Assembly: GCA_963749365.1 (NCBI GenBank)
Contig: CAVVME010000002.1
Span: forward strand, 96,671 to 160,670
Length of the DNA stretch: 64,000 bases
Direction of reading: 5' to 3'
Source: WHSW01 sp963749365
GTDB lineage: Bacteria; Actinomycetota; Thermoleophilia; Solirubrobacterales; 70-9
Made by a program: the position numbers and the translations under genes
Notes under the pieces: model-generated
Seen by the model: the letters and a program-made list of their open reading frames with translations, nothing else
What the model was told of the DNA's origin: nothing
Database searches by the model: none
Shown: positions 24,633 through 33,061 of the stretch, in pieces
Numbering within the stretch: the stretch's first letter is position 1
Layout: the number at the start of each line of letters is the position of its first letter

Positions 24633-26140
24633 CAGTCAACCCTCGCTCTCGTCGGTGCTCTCGGTTCAGCCACCGTTACCAACTCCCTCGCCGCCTCGGC
24701 CTGCACCCTGTCGGCGGGAACCCTCGCTCCGTCGGGCTCGATCACCAGGTCCTCGGCATGGGCGTGCTCGGGCATGTGGATGTCGTACTCGTATTCGGCG
24801 TTGTCGAGGCCGTCGATCTCGACCTCCGGCGGCACGCGCAGCAGGTTGAGCTTCTTCAGCAGCCATGAAGCGAACCAGCCGGTGAGGAAGCCGAGCGGCA
24901 GGAAGGTCGCGAAGCCCATCAGCTGGCCGCCGATCGAGCTCTCGACATTGTTGACGCCGGTCGGGTAGCCGGCGGCCAGGATCCCGACCCAGAGGATCCC
25001 GAGAAAGCCCGCGAAGCCGTGGACGGAGACCGCGCCGACGACGTCGTCGACCCGCATCTTGGTCTCGATCCAGTTGCCGACCCAGACGGTCAAGACGGCC
25101 GACAGCGCTGCGATCAGGTATCCGAGCGTAGGCGCGTAAACGTCGGCGCCGGCGGAGACGCTGATCACCCCCGCGAGGCCGCCGGAGACGGTCCAAAACG
25201 GGTCGCCACGACTGGCGAAGTAGCCGCCGGTGAAGCCGCCGGCGAAGCCGAAGGTGATGATCATCGCAATCGAGCCCAGGGTGGTCGGGCTGAGGTAGAT
25301 GTTCGCCCAGCCCGGGACCGTGGTCGAGACAATCACCAGGCAGGCCGCGTAGAAGCCGTAGAAGCCGGTGAAGATCAGCATCAGCCCCATCAGGGTCATA
25401 TGGATGTTGTGGGGTCTGAAGGTGCGGGTCAGGCCCTCCTTCGTGTACTTGCCGATCCGCGGTCCGAGGTTGAAGAGGACGCCGAGCGTGAAGGCGCCGG
25501 AGACGCCGTGCACGACCGCCGACGCGATCGCGTCGTGGAAGCCGAAGCGCAGGGTCAGCCAGCCGCCGAAGCTCCAGCCCCAGGCGGCGTCGAGGATCCA
25601 GACCGCCGAGCCGAGCAGGACGGCGAGGACCAGGTAGGCCGACAGCCTGACCCGTTCGAGCAGCGCCCCGGACATGATCGACGCGGTCGTCCAGGAGAAG
25701 AGCAGGAAGGCGAGGAAGAAGATCAGGTTGATGTTGTTGGCCAGGTTGGGACCGAACGTGTCGGACCACGGGATCCCGCCCTGACACGCCGCGGCGGTGA
25801 AGTCGGTGCTGTTCGGGCCGATCGGCAGCCCGGGCATGTTGCAGTTGTAGATCCACCAGCCGAAGTAGTAGAAGCTCGGCGTGACGACGGCGATCGTGAG
25901 GATGTTCTTCAGCGCCGTCGCGAGCGCGTTCTTGCGCCGCGCGACTCCGGTCTCATAGGTCATGAAGCCGACGTGGATCAGCCACATCAGCACGACCGTG
26001 AAGAAGTAGAACTGCTCGCCGAGGATGACGCTGTCGAGGCCCTGGGCGTCGCCGCCCGCGCTGACGCTCTCCTTGACGTTGGCGATCGCGTCCCTGACCT
26101 CGCTGAGGCCTTCGGCCTGGGCAACTAGAACGTCAAGCAC
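24632..26140 (-). CDS. amt: Ammonium/methylammonium transporter
   Basis: About 502 aa, eleven hydrophobic helices. The twin pore histidines are recognisable in AIASAVVHGVSGAF and GAVSVHGFAGFLGILWVG. The N-terminus before helix 1 is unusually long (about 40 residues) and the cytosolic tail long and acidic/His-containing (EYEYDIHMPEHAHAEDLV). I prefer the GTG at 26140, preceded by GGAGGGA at proper spacing, to the GTG at 26155. It is first in a six-gene operon and opposite a GAF/PucR regulator. Amt proteins also carry methylammonium, which fits the GmaS-like gene nearby. No glnK lies in the window. Confidence 0.9.
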   Translation of the reverse strand: MLDVLVAQAEGLSEVRDAIANVKESVSAGGDAQGLDSVILGEQFYFFTVVLMWLIHVGFMTYETGVARRKNALATALKNILTIAVVTPSFYYFGWWIYNCNMPGLPIGPNSTDFTAAACQGGIPWSDTFGPNLANNINLIFFLAFLLFSWTTASIMSGALLERVRLSAYLVLAVLLGSAVWILDAAWGWSFGGWLTLRFGFHDAIASAVVHGVSGAFTLGVLFNLGPRIGKYTKEGLTRTFRPHNIHMTLMGLMLIFTGFYGFYAACLVIVSTTVPGWANIYLSPTTLGSIAMIITFGFAGGFTGGYFASRGDPFWTVSGGLAGVISVSAGADVYAPTLGYLIAALSAVLTVWVGNWIETKMRVDDVVGAVSVHGFAGFLGILWVGILAAGYPTGVNNVESSIGGQLMGFATFLPLGFLTGWFASWLLKKLNLLRVPPEVEIDGLDNAEYEYDIHMPEHAHAEDLVIEPDGARVPADRVQAEAARELVTVAEPRAPTRARVD

Positions 26141-26195
26141 GCTCGCTCCCTCCACGCTCGTCCCGCGCCGAGGGCCAAGCCCCTCCGGACACAGG

Positions 26196-26211
26196 TGTGA
26201 TCAAGGTCACG
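26196..26211. promoter_or_regulatory. CRP/FNR-family-like site upstream of amt
   Basis: TGTGATCAAGGTCACG matches TGTGA-N6-TCACA at 9 of 10 fixed positions. It lies about 56 bp upstream of the amt start and 170 bp upstream of the divergent regulator. The rest of the 240-bp gap shows no gene. Confidence 0.5.
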
Positions 26212-26380
26212 GCCACGGACACGCGGCAACCTATTCGTACGGCAGGGGGCCTCGCAATAGGGAAAGCCTCCATACTTCGCCTTGCTTGAATGTCGGTCGC
26301 GTCCATAGGGTCGAAGCGCAAGCGGGGATAGGATTGCCCGCCATGACCACCGCGGGCAGCAGCGAAAACCGAGGATCGAG

Positions 26381-28189
26381 ATGAGTGTCAGCCTGAAAGC
26401 GCCCGAGACCGAGGCGGAGCTGCTCGCCCGCGCCCGGCGCGAGAACGAGACGCTCTACGCGGTGATCAAGACCGTCTCCTCCTCGCTCGACCTCGACCGG
26501 GTGCTGGGCGGGATCGTCGAGATCGCCACCGACGCCACCGGCTGTCACGCCTGCTTCATCTACTTCCTCGACGGCGAACGGCTCGTCCTCCGCGCGGCCT
26601 CGCCGCACTACTCGCGCTTCGTCGGCGAGCTCGAGCTCGGCGTCGACGAGGGCCTGGCGGGCTGGGTCGCGCGGACCAAGACCCCGGAGTTCATTCGTGA
26701 GAAGGCGATGTCGGATCCGCGGATGAAGTACGTGCCCGAGCTCGAGGAGGAGCGCTTCCAGTCGATCGTCGCGGTCCCGATCCTGGCCAAGTCCGGCGAC
26801 CTGATCGGGGTCGCGGTCCTGCACACCGAGGCGCCGCGCGAGTTCGACGACGACGTGCTCAACTTCCTCGTCCACACCGCCTCCCTGGTCGCGGGCGCGA
26901 TCGAGAACGCCCAGCTCTACGAGGACACCCGCCGCCGGGTGCAAGCGCTGACTACGCTTGCACGGCTGAGTCAGGCGCTGGCCGCGGTGACGATCCGCGA
27001 GGACCTCTACGACGTGGTCACCCATGGCGCCCGCGAGCTGCTGCGCGCCGACTCCTGTCAGATCTACCGGCTCGACGTCGAGGCAGACGAGCTGGCCCTC
27101 GCCCGCTCGGACCCCGCCGGCAGCCCGGCGCCGAGCCCGCGCCCCGGTGGCGCGGCGCTGGTCCTCGACCTGATGCGCCGGTCGGGAAACGGCCGTGGCG
27201 GGCGGCGGCGGGTCGCCCGCGCGCTGTGGCCCGACCTCGACGACCACGCGCTCCTGGTCGCCCCGCTCGTCGCCCGCGACGAGCAGCTCGGGGTGCTCTG
27301 CTGCCTCGCCCAGGACCGCCAGTTCAGCGAGGAGGACGCCGAGTTGCTCGGCGCCGTTGCCGACCAGACCGCGGTCGGGTTGAAGAAGGCCGAGCTGATC
27401 GAGCGCCTGACCGCCGAGAACATCGTCAAGGACATGTTCGACGCGCTCGCCGCCGGCTCGGCCGAGGCGGCGGCCGCGAAGGCGAGCGAGGCACGCTGCG
27501 ACCTCAGCCTCCCGCACGTCTTCCTGCATGTCGAGCCCGCACGGGGGGTCGACGACGCCTCTCCTGCCTGGCCGGAGCTCTCCGCCCGGCTCGAGAGCAG
27601 GTTGCGGCGGCTCTGCCCGCGCGCCTTCTTCGACTCTCGCCACGACCGGCTCCGCGCCCTGGCGCCGCTCTCGGGCGAGGGCCCCGCGGCGACCGATGAG
27701 TTGCGCGAGGCATGCGAACCGCTGGCCGTCGAGGAGGGGGTCGTGGTCGGCCTCAGTGACCTCGACCGGGGCGCGGCCAGCGCCCGGCGCCGGATGCGCG
27801 AGGCCGCCGACGCGGCGCGGATCGGGCGCTCCCTCGTTCTCGAGGGCGGCGCGGTCTGCTACCAGCAACTCGGCGCCTACCGCTACCTGGTCCACCTCGA
27901 GCGTGATCAGGCGCCGCGCGACCGCTATCGCGAGTCGGTCGAGGCGCTGGCCGAGTACGACCGGCGGCGCGGTGCCAGCCTGGTCGAGACCCTCGAGCAG
28001 TACCTCGCCGACCGCGGCAGCGTCACCGCCTCGGCCCGGGCGCTCTACGTGCATCCGAACACCGTCCGCCAGCGGCTCGACCGGATCGAGCGCGTCGCCG
28101 GCCTCGATCTCACGCAGGAGGACCTGCTCTCGCTCGAGCTCGCGCTCAAGCTCGCCAGGCTGCACCGTGTCCGGGACGAGAGCCGCTGA
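26381..28189 (+). CDS. GAF-domain PucR-type transcriptional regulator
   Basis: 602 aa. A short coiled start is followed by a first GAF domain (residues ~25-185: ATDATGCHACFIYFLDGERLVL, then FQSIVAVPILAKSGDLIGVAVLH) and a second GAF domain (~190-345). A central helical part precedes a C-terminal PucR-type HTH (SVTASARALYVHPNTVRQRLDRIERVAGLDL, residues ~548-580). The ATG at 26381 follows GAGGA. It is divergent from the ammonium-transporter operon with a 240-bp shared control region, so it is the likely regulator of that nitrogen operon. The GAF ligand is unknown. Confidence 0.85.
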   Translation: MSVSLKAPETEAELLARARRENETLYAVIKTVSSSLDLDRVLGGIVEIATDATGCHACFIYFLDGERLVLRAASPHYSRFVGELELGVDEGLAGWVARTKTPEFIREKAMSDPRMKYVPELEEERFQSIVAVPILAKSGDLIGVAVLHTEAPREFDDDVLNFLVHTASLVAGAIENAQLYEDTRRRVQALTTLARLSQALAAVTIREDLYDVVTHGARELLRADSCQIYRLDVEADELALARSDPAGSPAPSPRPGGAALVLDLMRRSGNGRGGRRRVARALWPDLDDHALLVAPLVARDEQLGVLCCLAQDRQFSEEDAELLGAVADQTAVGLKKAELIERLTAENIVKDMFDALAAGSAEAAAAKASEARCDLSLPHVFLHVEPARGVDDASPAWPELSARLESRLRRLCPRAFFDSRHDRLRALAPLSGEGPAATDELREACEPLAVEEGVVVGLSDLDRGAASARRRMREAADAARIGRSLVLEGGAVCYQQLGAYRYLVHLERDQAPRDRYRESVEALAEYDRRRGASLVETLEQYLADRGSVTASARALYVHPNTVRQRLDRIERVAGLDLTQEDLLSLELALKLARLHRVRDESR

Positions 28190-28196
28190 CGCGCGC

Positions 28197-28430
28197 TCAG
28201 GCGGAAGCCTGCTTGCGCCCGGCCGCCTTGTAGCGCCGGCGCGCGAGCCAGATCCAGAAGATCCCGAACCCGACCACGTTGAGCATGAGCACGAGCAGCA
28301 CCCACCACGCCTTCCACAGGAACGGCACGTCCTCTTCCTTGTGGAGCTCGTAGCCGGTCAGGTAGGCCATCACGAGCAGGGTCACGACCAGGATCGGGGG
28401 AGCTGCGCCCGTGAGCACGAAGAGGACCAT
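28197..28430 (-). CDS. Small two-helix membrane protein
   Basis: 77 aa: one hydrophobic helix near residues 10-25 (PPILVVTLLVMAYLTGY), a charged loop (ELHKEEDVPFLWK), a second helix (AWWVLLVLMLNVVGFGIFWIWLA) and a basic tail. No family recognised; the layout resembles phospholipase D nuclease N-terminal-like two-helix proteins. Convergent with the regulator, 8 bp away. Confidence 0.65.
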   Translation of the reverse strand: MVLFVLTGAAPPILVVTLLVMAYLTGYELHKEEDVPFLWKAWWVLLVLMLNVVGFGIFWIWLARRRYKAAGRKQASA

Positions 28431-28462
28431 CGGCGCGGCGATCCTACCGCCGGGGGTGCGAG

Positions 28463-29161
28463 TTGACGATCCGGGCGAAGCTCTATGCGGCGATCGTGCT
28501 GACGATCCTCGGGCCGCTGGCGACCACCGTCGTCGCGCTGCAGGGGATGGCCGAGCTCGGCGACCGCTTCGACGAGGTCCACCAGCGGGCCGAGCAGGAG
28601 GCGATCGCCCGCGAGCTCAAGTTCCTGGTCACCGACCTCAACGGCTGGCAGACGGCGTACGGGTACGCGAACGGTGGGCCGTTCCGCGCCCGGTTCGTGC
28701 GTGCGGCCGACGACCTGGAGCAGGGGCTGGGGCAGGCAGATGATTCGTTCGCGGGCGCCCGCGAACGCCGGCTGCTCACCCGGCTCGAGCGCGAGTACGA
28801 CGCCTTCATGGACCTCGACGCGGTCGCCTGGAGGGCGCTGCTAGAGGGTCGACCCGAGGAGACGAAGCGGATCCTGCTCGGCCCTGAGCTGCAGCGCTTC
28901 GAGGCGATGACCGCGACCGCGGAGGAGCTGGCGGTCTACCAGGCCGAGCAGGCGACGGCGACCGATGCCGCCTTCGACGACGCGCGCGACGATGCTCGGC
29001 GACGGCTGATCGCGGTCGCGCTCGGGGCGGCGGTCGTGATCCTGCTGCTGCTGGTGACCGCTAACGACATCGCCCGGATGGCGCTCGAGGGCGAGCGGAG
29101 CGTCCGCGGACGAGGTCGCGGAGCGCCAGATGACAGGGCTGCAGACGACGAGACGTCGTGA
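28463..29161 (+). CDS. Two-helix sensor-like protein (4HB/MCP-type ectodomain, no output domain)
   Basis: 232 aa from a TTG. The start TIRAKLYAAIVLTILGPLATTVVAL is the typical first helix of chemoreceptor-like sensors. A helical extracytoplasmic region (~30-185) and a second membrane helix (LIAVALGAAVVILLLLVTAND) follow. After that only about 27 polar residues remain, so HAMP, kinase or GGDEF output domains are absent. It overlaps the antiporter gene by 4 bp, which suggests a regulatory or accessory subunit of it (inference). Confidence 0.7.
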   Translation: MTIRAKLYAAIVLTILGPLATTVVALQGMAELGDRFDEVHQRAEQEAIARELKFLVTDLNGWQTAYGYANGGPFRARFVRAADDLEQGLGQADDSFAGARERRLLTRLEREYDAFMDLDAVAWRALLEGRPEETKRILLGPELQRFEAMTATAEELAVYQAEQATATDAAFDDARDDARRRLIAVALGAAVVILLLLVTANDIARMALEGERSVRGRGRGAPDDRAADDETS

Positions 29162-30393
29162 CCCGCGACGTCCTGCTCACGCTCAGCCTGCTCTTGGGCG
29201 CGGCTCTCGCCGCCCGCTTCGTCGCCGACCTGCTTCGAATCCCCGAGATCCTGATTCTGGTCGCCTTCGGTGCCTTGCTCGGGCCCTCGGCGCTCGACGT
29301 CGTCGACGCACCGCTGGACTCGCTCGGGACGCAGCTCCTGTTCACGCTCGGCGTCTCGATGATCCTCTTCTACGGCGGCCTCAACCTTTCGCTCGGCGTT
29401 CTCAGCCGGGTTTGGCCGACGCTTGGGCTGCTCGCGATTCCCGGGATGCTGCTGACGGCCGGAACGGTCGGCGTCGTTGCGCACTTCGTCTTCGACCTCG
29501 ACTGGACCGCGGCCCTGCTCATGGGCGCCGTCCTGGCTCCGACCGATCCGGCGATCCTGATCCCTCTCTTCGTCCGCTCACGGCTCCGCCGGAAGGTCGC
29601 CCAGACCGTGGTCGCGGAGTCGGCGTTCAACGACCCGACCGGAGCAGTGCTGGCGCTCTCGCTGGCCGGGGTGCTACTCAGCGGCGAGGGGTCGATCGCG
29701 ACGCCGGGCCGCGAATTCGTCGTCGACCTCGCGATCAGCACCGTGATCGGGATCGTCGCCGGCGTCCTGCTCGCGGCGACGATCTCCAGTCACCGGGCCG
29801 GGATCTGGCGCGAGTCCTCGGCGGCGGCGGTGCTAGCCGTGGTCACGATCGGCTACTTCTCGCTCGACTCGGCCGGCGGCAGCGGTTACCTGGGCGCCTT
29901 CCTCGCGGGGCTGATCGTCGGCAACATGGAGCGACTGGGCCTCGCCATGCATTCCGAGCACGAGCAGGATATGCGCCGCTTCGCTTTCAACGCGTCCGAC
30001 CTCGTGACCTTGTTCGTCTTCGTCGTTCTCGGCGCCAACATTCCGTTCGACACGCTGGGCGAGTACCTGCTCCCCTCGCTCGCGGTGATCGCCACCCTGC
30101 TGCTCGTCGCCCGCCCGCTGACGGTGCTCGCATGCGCGCTACCCGATCGCCGCGCGGGCTGGACGCGTCCCGAGCTCGGCTTCATGTGCTGGACCCGAGA
30201 GACGGGAGTTGTGCCCGCGGCGCTCGTCGGCGTACTCGCCGGCCTCGGCGTGCCGGACTCCGACGTCTATGCCGGGGTCGTCGCGCTCGCCGTGGTGCTG
30301 ACGCTGGTTGTCCAGGCGCTGCCGGCGGCAGCACTAGCCCGCAGACTCGGCCTGCTCGACGAGCCGTCCTCCGAGGCAGCCGTCGAAACCTGA
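29158..30393 (+). CDS. CPA1-type Na+/H+ (cation/proton) antiporter
   Basis: 411 aa with twelve or so helices. CPA1/NhaP hallmark residues appear in MGAVLAPTDPAIL and VVAESAFNDPTGAVLAL (Glu and the Asn-Asp pair that bind the cation), with GFMCWTRETGVVPAALVG near the end. It exchanges Na+ or K+ for protons across the membrane. No RCK/TrkA regulatory domain is attached. The GTG start overlaps the sensor-like gene. Confidence 0.88.
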   Translation: MTRDVLLTLSLLLGAALAARFVADLLRIPEILILVAFGALLGPSALDVVDAPLDSLGTQLLFTLGVSMILFYGGLNLSLGVLSRVWPTLGLLAIPGMLLTAGTVGVVAHFVFDLDWTAALLMGAVLAPTDPAILIPLFVRSRLRRKVAQTVVAESAFNDPTGAVLALSLAGVLLSGEGSIATPGREFVVDLAISTVIGIVAGVLLAATISSHRAGIWRESSAAAVLAVVTIGYFSLDSAGGSGYLGAFLAGLIVGNMERLGLAMHSEHEQDMRRFAFNASDLVTLFVFVVLGANIPFDTLGEYLLPSLAVIATLLLVARPLTVLACALPDRRAGWTRPELGFMCWTRETGVVPAALVGVLAGLGVPDSDVYAGVVALAVVLTLVVQALPAAALARRLGLLDEPSSEAAVET

Positions 30394-30458
30394 ATCCTCC
30401 CCCGTCCGCGGTCAGCCGTCCGCGGACAGCGGACAGCGGACCCCATACGATCGCCCCC

Positions 30459-30884
30459 TTGTCGATCTTCAGACGACCAGCCGGCGAACCGCGCGAACGG
30501 CTCGGCCACGAGCGACCTGGCGCCGTTCTGCGCGGACCGCCGATCACGGTCGAGTGCGAGTGCGGCGAGCGGGCCGAGCTCGCCTACGGGGAGCGGTGGC
30601 TTTGCCCCTCCTGTGGGCGGGCCTACGACACCGCGAAGATCCCGAGCGAGGAGTACCAGCGAATCCGGCGCACCCAGCTGCGGTTCCGGATCCTCCCGGT
30701 CGCCTACGCGCTGTTCGTCTCCGCCGTCGCCGTCTTCTTCATCGCCACCGGCAACGCGTTCAGCGTCTTCCTCCTGCTGCCGATCTCGCTCACGGCCTGG
30801 TTCATGTTGATCCGGCCCGTGCACCGCGCCCGCTACCGGCAGGCGATCGCCGACCGGCCGAGCTGGGACCTGCGCGCCGAATAG
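30459..30884 (+). CDS. Zinc-ribbon membrane protein
   Basis: 141 aa from a TTG (30459). Residues ~32-57 form a zinc ribbon (VECECGERAEL ... LCPSCGRAYDTAKI), and two membrane helices follow (VAYALFVSAVAVFFIATG and AFSVFLLLPISLTAWFML). Function unknown. Upstream (30394-30458) are short tandem GGACAGCGGACAGCGGA repeats of no clear role. It ends 8 bp before the convergent permease gene. Confidence 0.65.
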   Translation: MSIFRRPAGEPRERLGHERPGAVLRGPPITVECECGERAELAYGERWLCPSCGRAYDTAKIPSEEYQRIRRTQLRFRILPVAYALFVSAVAVFFIATGNAFSVFLLLPISLTAWFMLIRPVHRARYRQAIADRPSWDLRAE

Positions 30885-30891
30885 CGCCGGC

Positions 30892-32382
30892 CTAGCCGGG
30901 CGCCGCGGGCGCGGGCTGGCCGACGGGCTCCTCGGGCATCGTCGGCGTCTCCTCGCGCAGCCGGATCCCGGTCTTGTCCTGGACGATGTGCCGGTAGGCA
31001 TAGAGCAAGAGCGAGACCGCGAGCACGATTAGGCCGATCCGGGTCTTGTCCCAGCCGTAGCCGTACTGGGTCTCGATCCCGAGGAAGCCGCCCGAGTAGA
31101 TGAACCCGCCGACGACGATGAACACCATGTTGGCCAGCGCGAGCAGGCCCGCGATCGGCACCCAGATCGCCGAGAGGCGTATCGGCCGCGGCCAGTTGGG
31201 CCGGTCGCGGCGCAGGAGCAGGAACCCGGTCAGGGCGAAGACGTGGGCGAGGATGTAGCCCAGGTTGCCCGCCGCGAGGATCTCGATCGCGCTGGCGAAG
31301 TAGGTGAGCAGGAAGATGTTCAGCAGCGCGTCGAGCGTCATCGCGCGCGCCGGGACGCTGTTGCGACTCAGCACCCCGAGCTGTTTGATCGTCATCCCGT
31401 CCCTCGAGATCCCGAACAAGGCCCGGGAGCCGTCCATGGTCGCCGTGTTCATCGACAGGATCAGGCCCGCGACCAGACAGATGATCATCACCTCGCCCAG
31501 GGCGTTGCCGACGATCGTGTCGAACACCTGGGTGTAGAAGGCGATCCCGGTCGCATCCGCCGCCACCGCCTCGGTGCCCACCGTCCCGCCCACGCCGAGC
31601 GGGAGCAGGGCGTAGACGACCACCGAGAACGCCGCCGACGCACGCAGGGCCCTCGGCGTATCGGTCTCGGGGGAGTGGTACTCGGGCGCAAAAGCCGCCA
31701 CCGTCTCGAATCCGTACGAGGACCAGCCCATGAAGTAGAGCCAGGTGAGAGCCAAGCCGAGGCCGCCGTTGGCGCCGATCAGCCACTCCATGTTGTCGCT
31801 CGACCACTCGCCGGTGACGTAGGGCAGGAACATCAACACGAACGCCGGGATGATCAGCAGCGCCCCGGTCACGTAGCCGAACCAGACCGCCGGGCGGACC
31901 CCGAGGATGTTGAACAGCCAGACGACGGCGATCGCGATGATCCCGATCAGGATCGCCAGGTTGAGGTCGAATCCGGCGCCGGCCTCGGCCCAGGTCGAGT
32001 CCGAGAACCACTCGGACTGGATCAGCGTCCCGACCACGAGGCCGTTGATCGCCAGCACGCTCGACCAGGCGAACCAGTAGCCGAAGGTCGCGATCGGGCC
32101 GACGAAGGTGAAGTACTTGCGCCACGCCTGGTGGGCGAAGAGCGCGATCCCGCCGGACTTCTCCGGGAACATCGTCGCCAGCTCGGCGTAGATGTTGTTC
32201 TGCAGCGCGCCCAGACAGACCGAGATCGTCCAGAGCACGAAGGCACCCGTCGTGCCCAACGCCCCGATCGAGAACCCCAGAGCCGCGATCAGGAAGCCGG
32301 GGTTGGCGAGCGCGACGACGAAGCCGTCCCACCATGACATCGCCTTGAGAAGTTGCTGCTCCTCGACCTGTGCGGTTGCCAT
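30892..32382 (-). CDS. APC-superfamily amino acid/amine permease
   Basis: 496 aa with twelve helices. Features: MSWWDGFVVALANPGFLIAALG in the first helix (APC substrate-binding region with the G-x-G-like break), GWSSYGFETVAAFAPEY in helix 6, and LSMNTATMDGSRALFGISRDGM. The start is the ATG at 32382 with GGAGGAGGG upstream; the frame above it is in the promoter. A perfect palindrome CGTTGCCAACG (32421-32431) lies 39-49 bp upstream. The context suggests an amine or amino-acid substrate for the neighbouring N-methyl/one-carbon genes (inference). Confidence 0.88.
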   Translation of the reverse strand: MATAQVEEQQLLKAMSWWDGFVVALANPGFLIAALGFSIGALGTTGAFVLWTISVCLGALQNNIYAELATMFPEKSGGIALFAHQAWRKYFTFVGPIATFGYWFAWSSVLAINGLVVGTLIQSEWFSDSTWAEAGAGFDLNLAILIGIIAIAVVWLFNILGVRPAVWFGYVTGALLIIPAFVLMFLPYVTGEWSSDNMEWLIGANGGLGLALTWLYFMGWSSYGFETVAAFAPEYHSPETDTPRALRASAAFSVVVYALLPLGVGGTVGTEAVAADATGIAFYTQVFDTIVGNALGEVMIICLVAGLILSMNTATMDGSRALFGISRDGMTIKQLGVLSRNSVPARAMTLDALLNIFLLTYFASAIEILAAGNLGYILAHVFALTGFLLLRRDRPNWPRPIRLSAIWVPIAGLLALANMVFIVVGGFIYSGGFLGIETQYGYGWDKTRIGLIVLAVSLLLYAYRHIVQDKTGIRLREETPTMPEEPVGQPAPAAPG

Positions 32383-32621
32383 CGGCCCTCCTCCGTGGTC
32401 GCGTGCGCCGGGAACGTATCCGTTGCCAACGACGGAAGTCAAGGACGGTCGGCATCTAGACTGCTCTCATCCTCACCAAGGACCGCACCGGCAGCACCCC
32501 GAGCGCCGGCACCGAGCGCGGCACCGGCCGCCCCGTCCTCCTCGGAACGCTCTCCTGCCGGATCGACCCCGACGCCGAGCGGATCGCGGTCGAGTCCGCA
32601 CTCGAGACGGGGTCGTCGCTG

Positions 32622-32951
32622 TTGGTCACCAACGTTGTCCACCTGCCCAACTACCCGACCACCCTTCTGCTCGCCGGCCCGGGGGCGGCGACCCTGCCCG
32701 ACGAGGAGGACCTCGACCAGGTCCGGGCGACCGCCGAGCGGGCGGCGGCGCTCGGAATCCGCACCGAGCACCTGCGGGTGAGCAGCAAGCGCCCGGTCAA
32801 AGCGCTGCTCGAGGTCGCCCGCGACCGCCGTGCCGGGCTGCTCGTCTTCGGGCCCGATCGGTCTCGGATCCCGCCGCGGCGCCTGCGCCGCGCGGTGCGT
32901 GAGATCCGCGACCGGGCCGAGTGCCTGATCTGGATCGCCGCAGACCTGTAG
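32622..32951 (+). CDS. Universal-stress-protein-like, start codon uncertain
   Basis: The frame reads from a TAG at 32457 and encodes RPVLLGTLSCRIDPDAERIAVESAL then LLVTNVVHLPNY, DLDQVRATAERAAALGIRTEHLRVSS and RRAGLLVFGPDR. This is an UspA-like alternation of strands and helices whose first strand starts near 32535. No ATG, GTG or TTG exists between 32460 and 32622, so the only canonical start (TTG 32622) removes the first strand. Either an unusual start codon, a sequence error or a decayed gene. The coordinates given are for the TTG version. Confidence 0.5.
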   Translation: MVTNVVHLPNYPTTLLLAGPGAATLPDEEDLDQVRATAERAAALGIRTEHLRVSSKRPVKALLEVARDRRAGLLVFGPDRSRIPPRRLRRAVREIRDRAECLIWIAADL

Positions 32952-33016
32952 ATGATCGGCGAGACTCCGAGCGACGAGCGACGAGCGACCAAGAGCGAGC
33001 GCCGAGCGCCGAGCGC

Positions 33017-33026
33017 ACAAATTTGT
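33017..33026. promoter_or_regulatory. Perfect palindrome ACAAATTTGT in the leader of the ACAD-like gene
   Basis: A 10-bp AT-rich palindrome in a very GC-rich context, 36 bp before the ATG at 33062. It is preceded by GAGCGACGAGCGACGAGCGAC and GAGCGCCGAGCGCCGAGCGC short tandem repeats (32970-33016). It could be an operator or part of a promoter. AAAGGAGAGG just before the ATG is the ribosome binding site. Confidence 0.4.
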
Positions 33027-33061
33027 AAAGTGGGCCGGGCCCGAGGGAAAGGAGAGGCCGG

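Noticed and set aside
26231..28165. Long minus-strand open frame (644 codons) opposite the GAF/PucR gene
   Set aside because: It is a GC-bias shadow: the composition is unlike any domain, while the plus strand shows clear GAF and HTH motifs.
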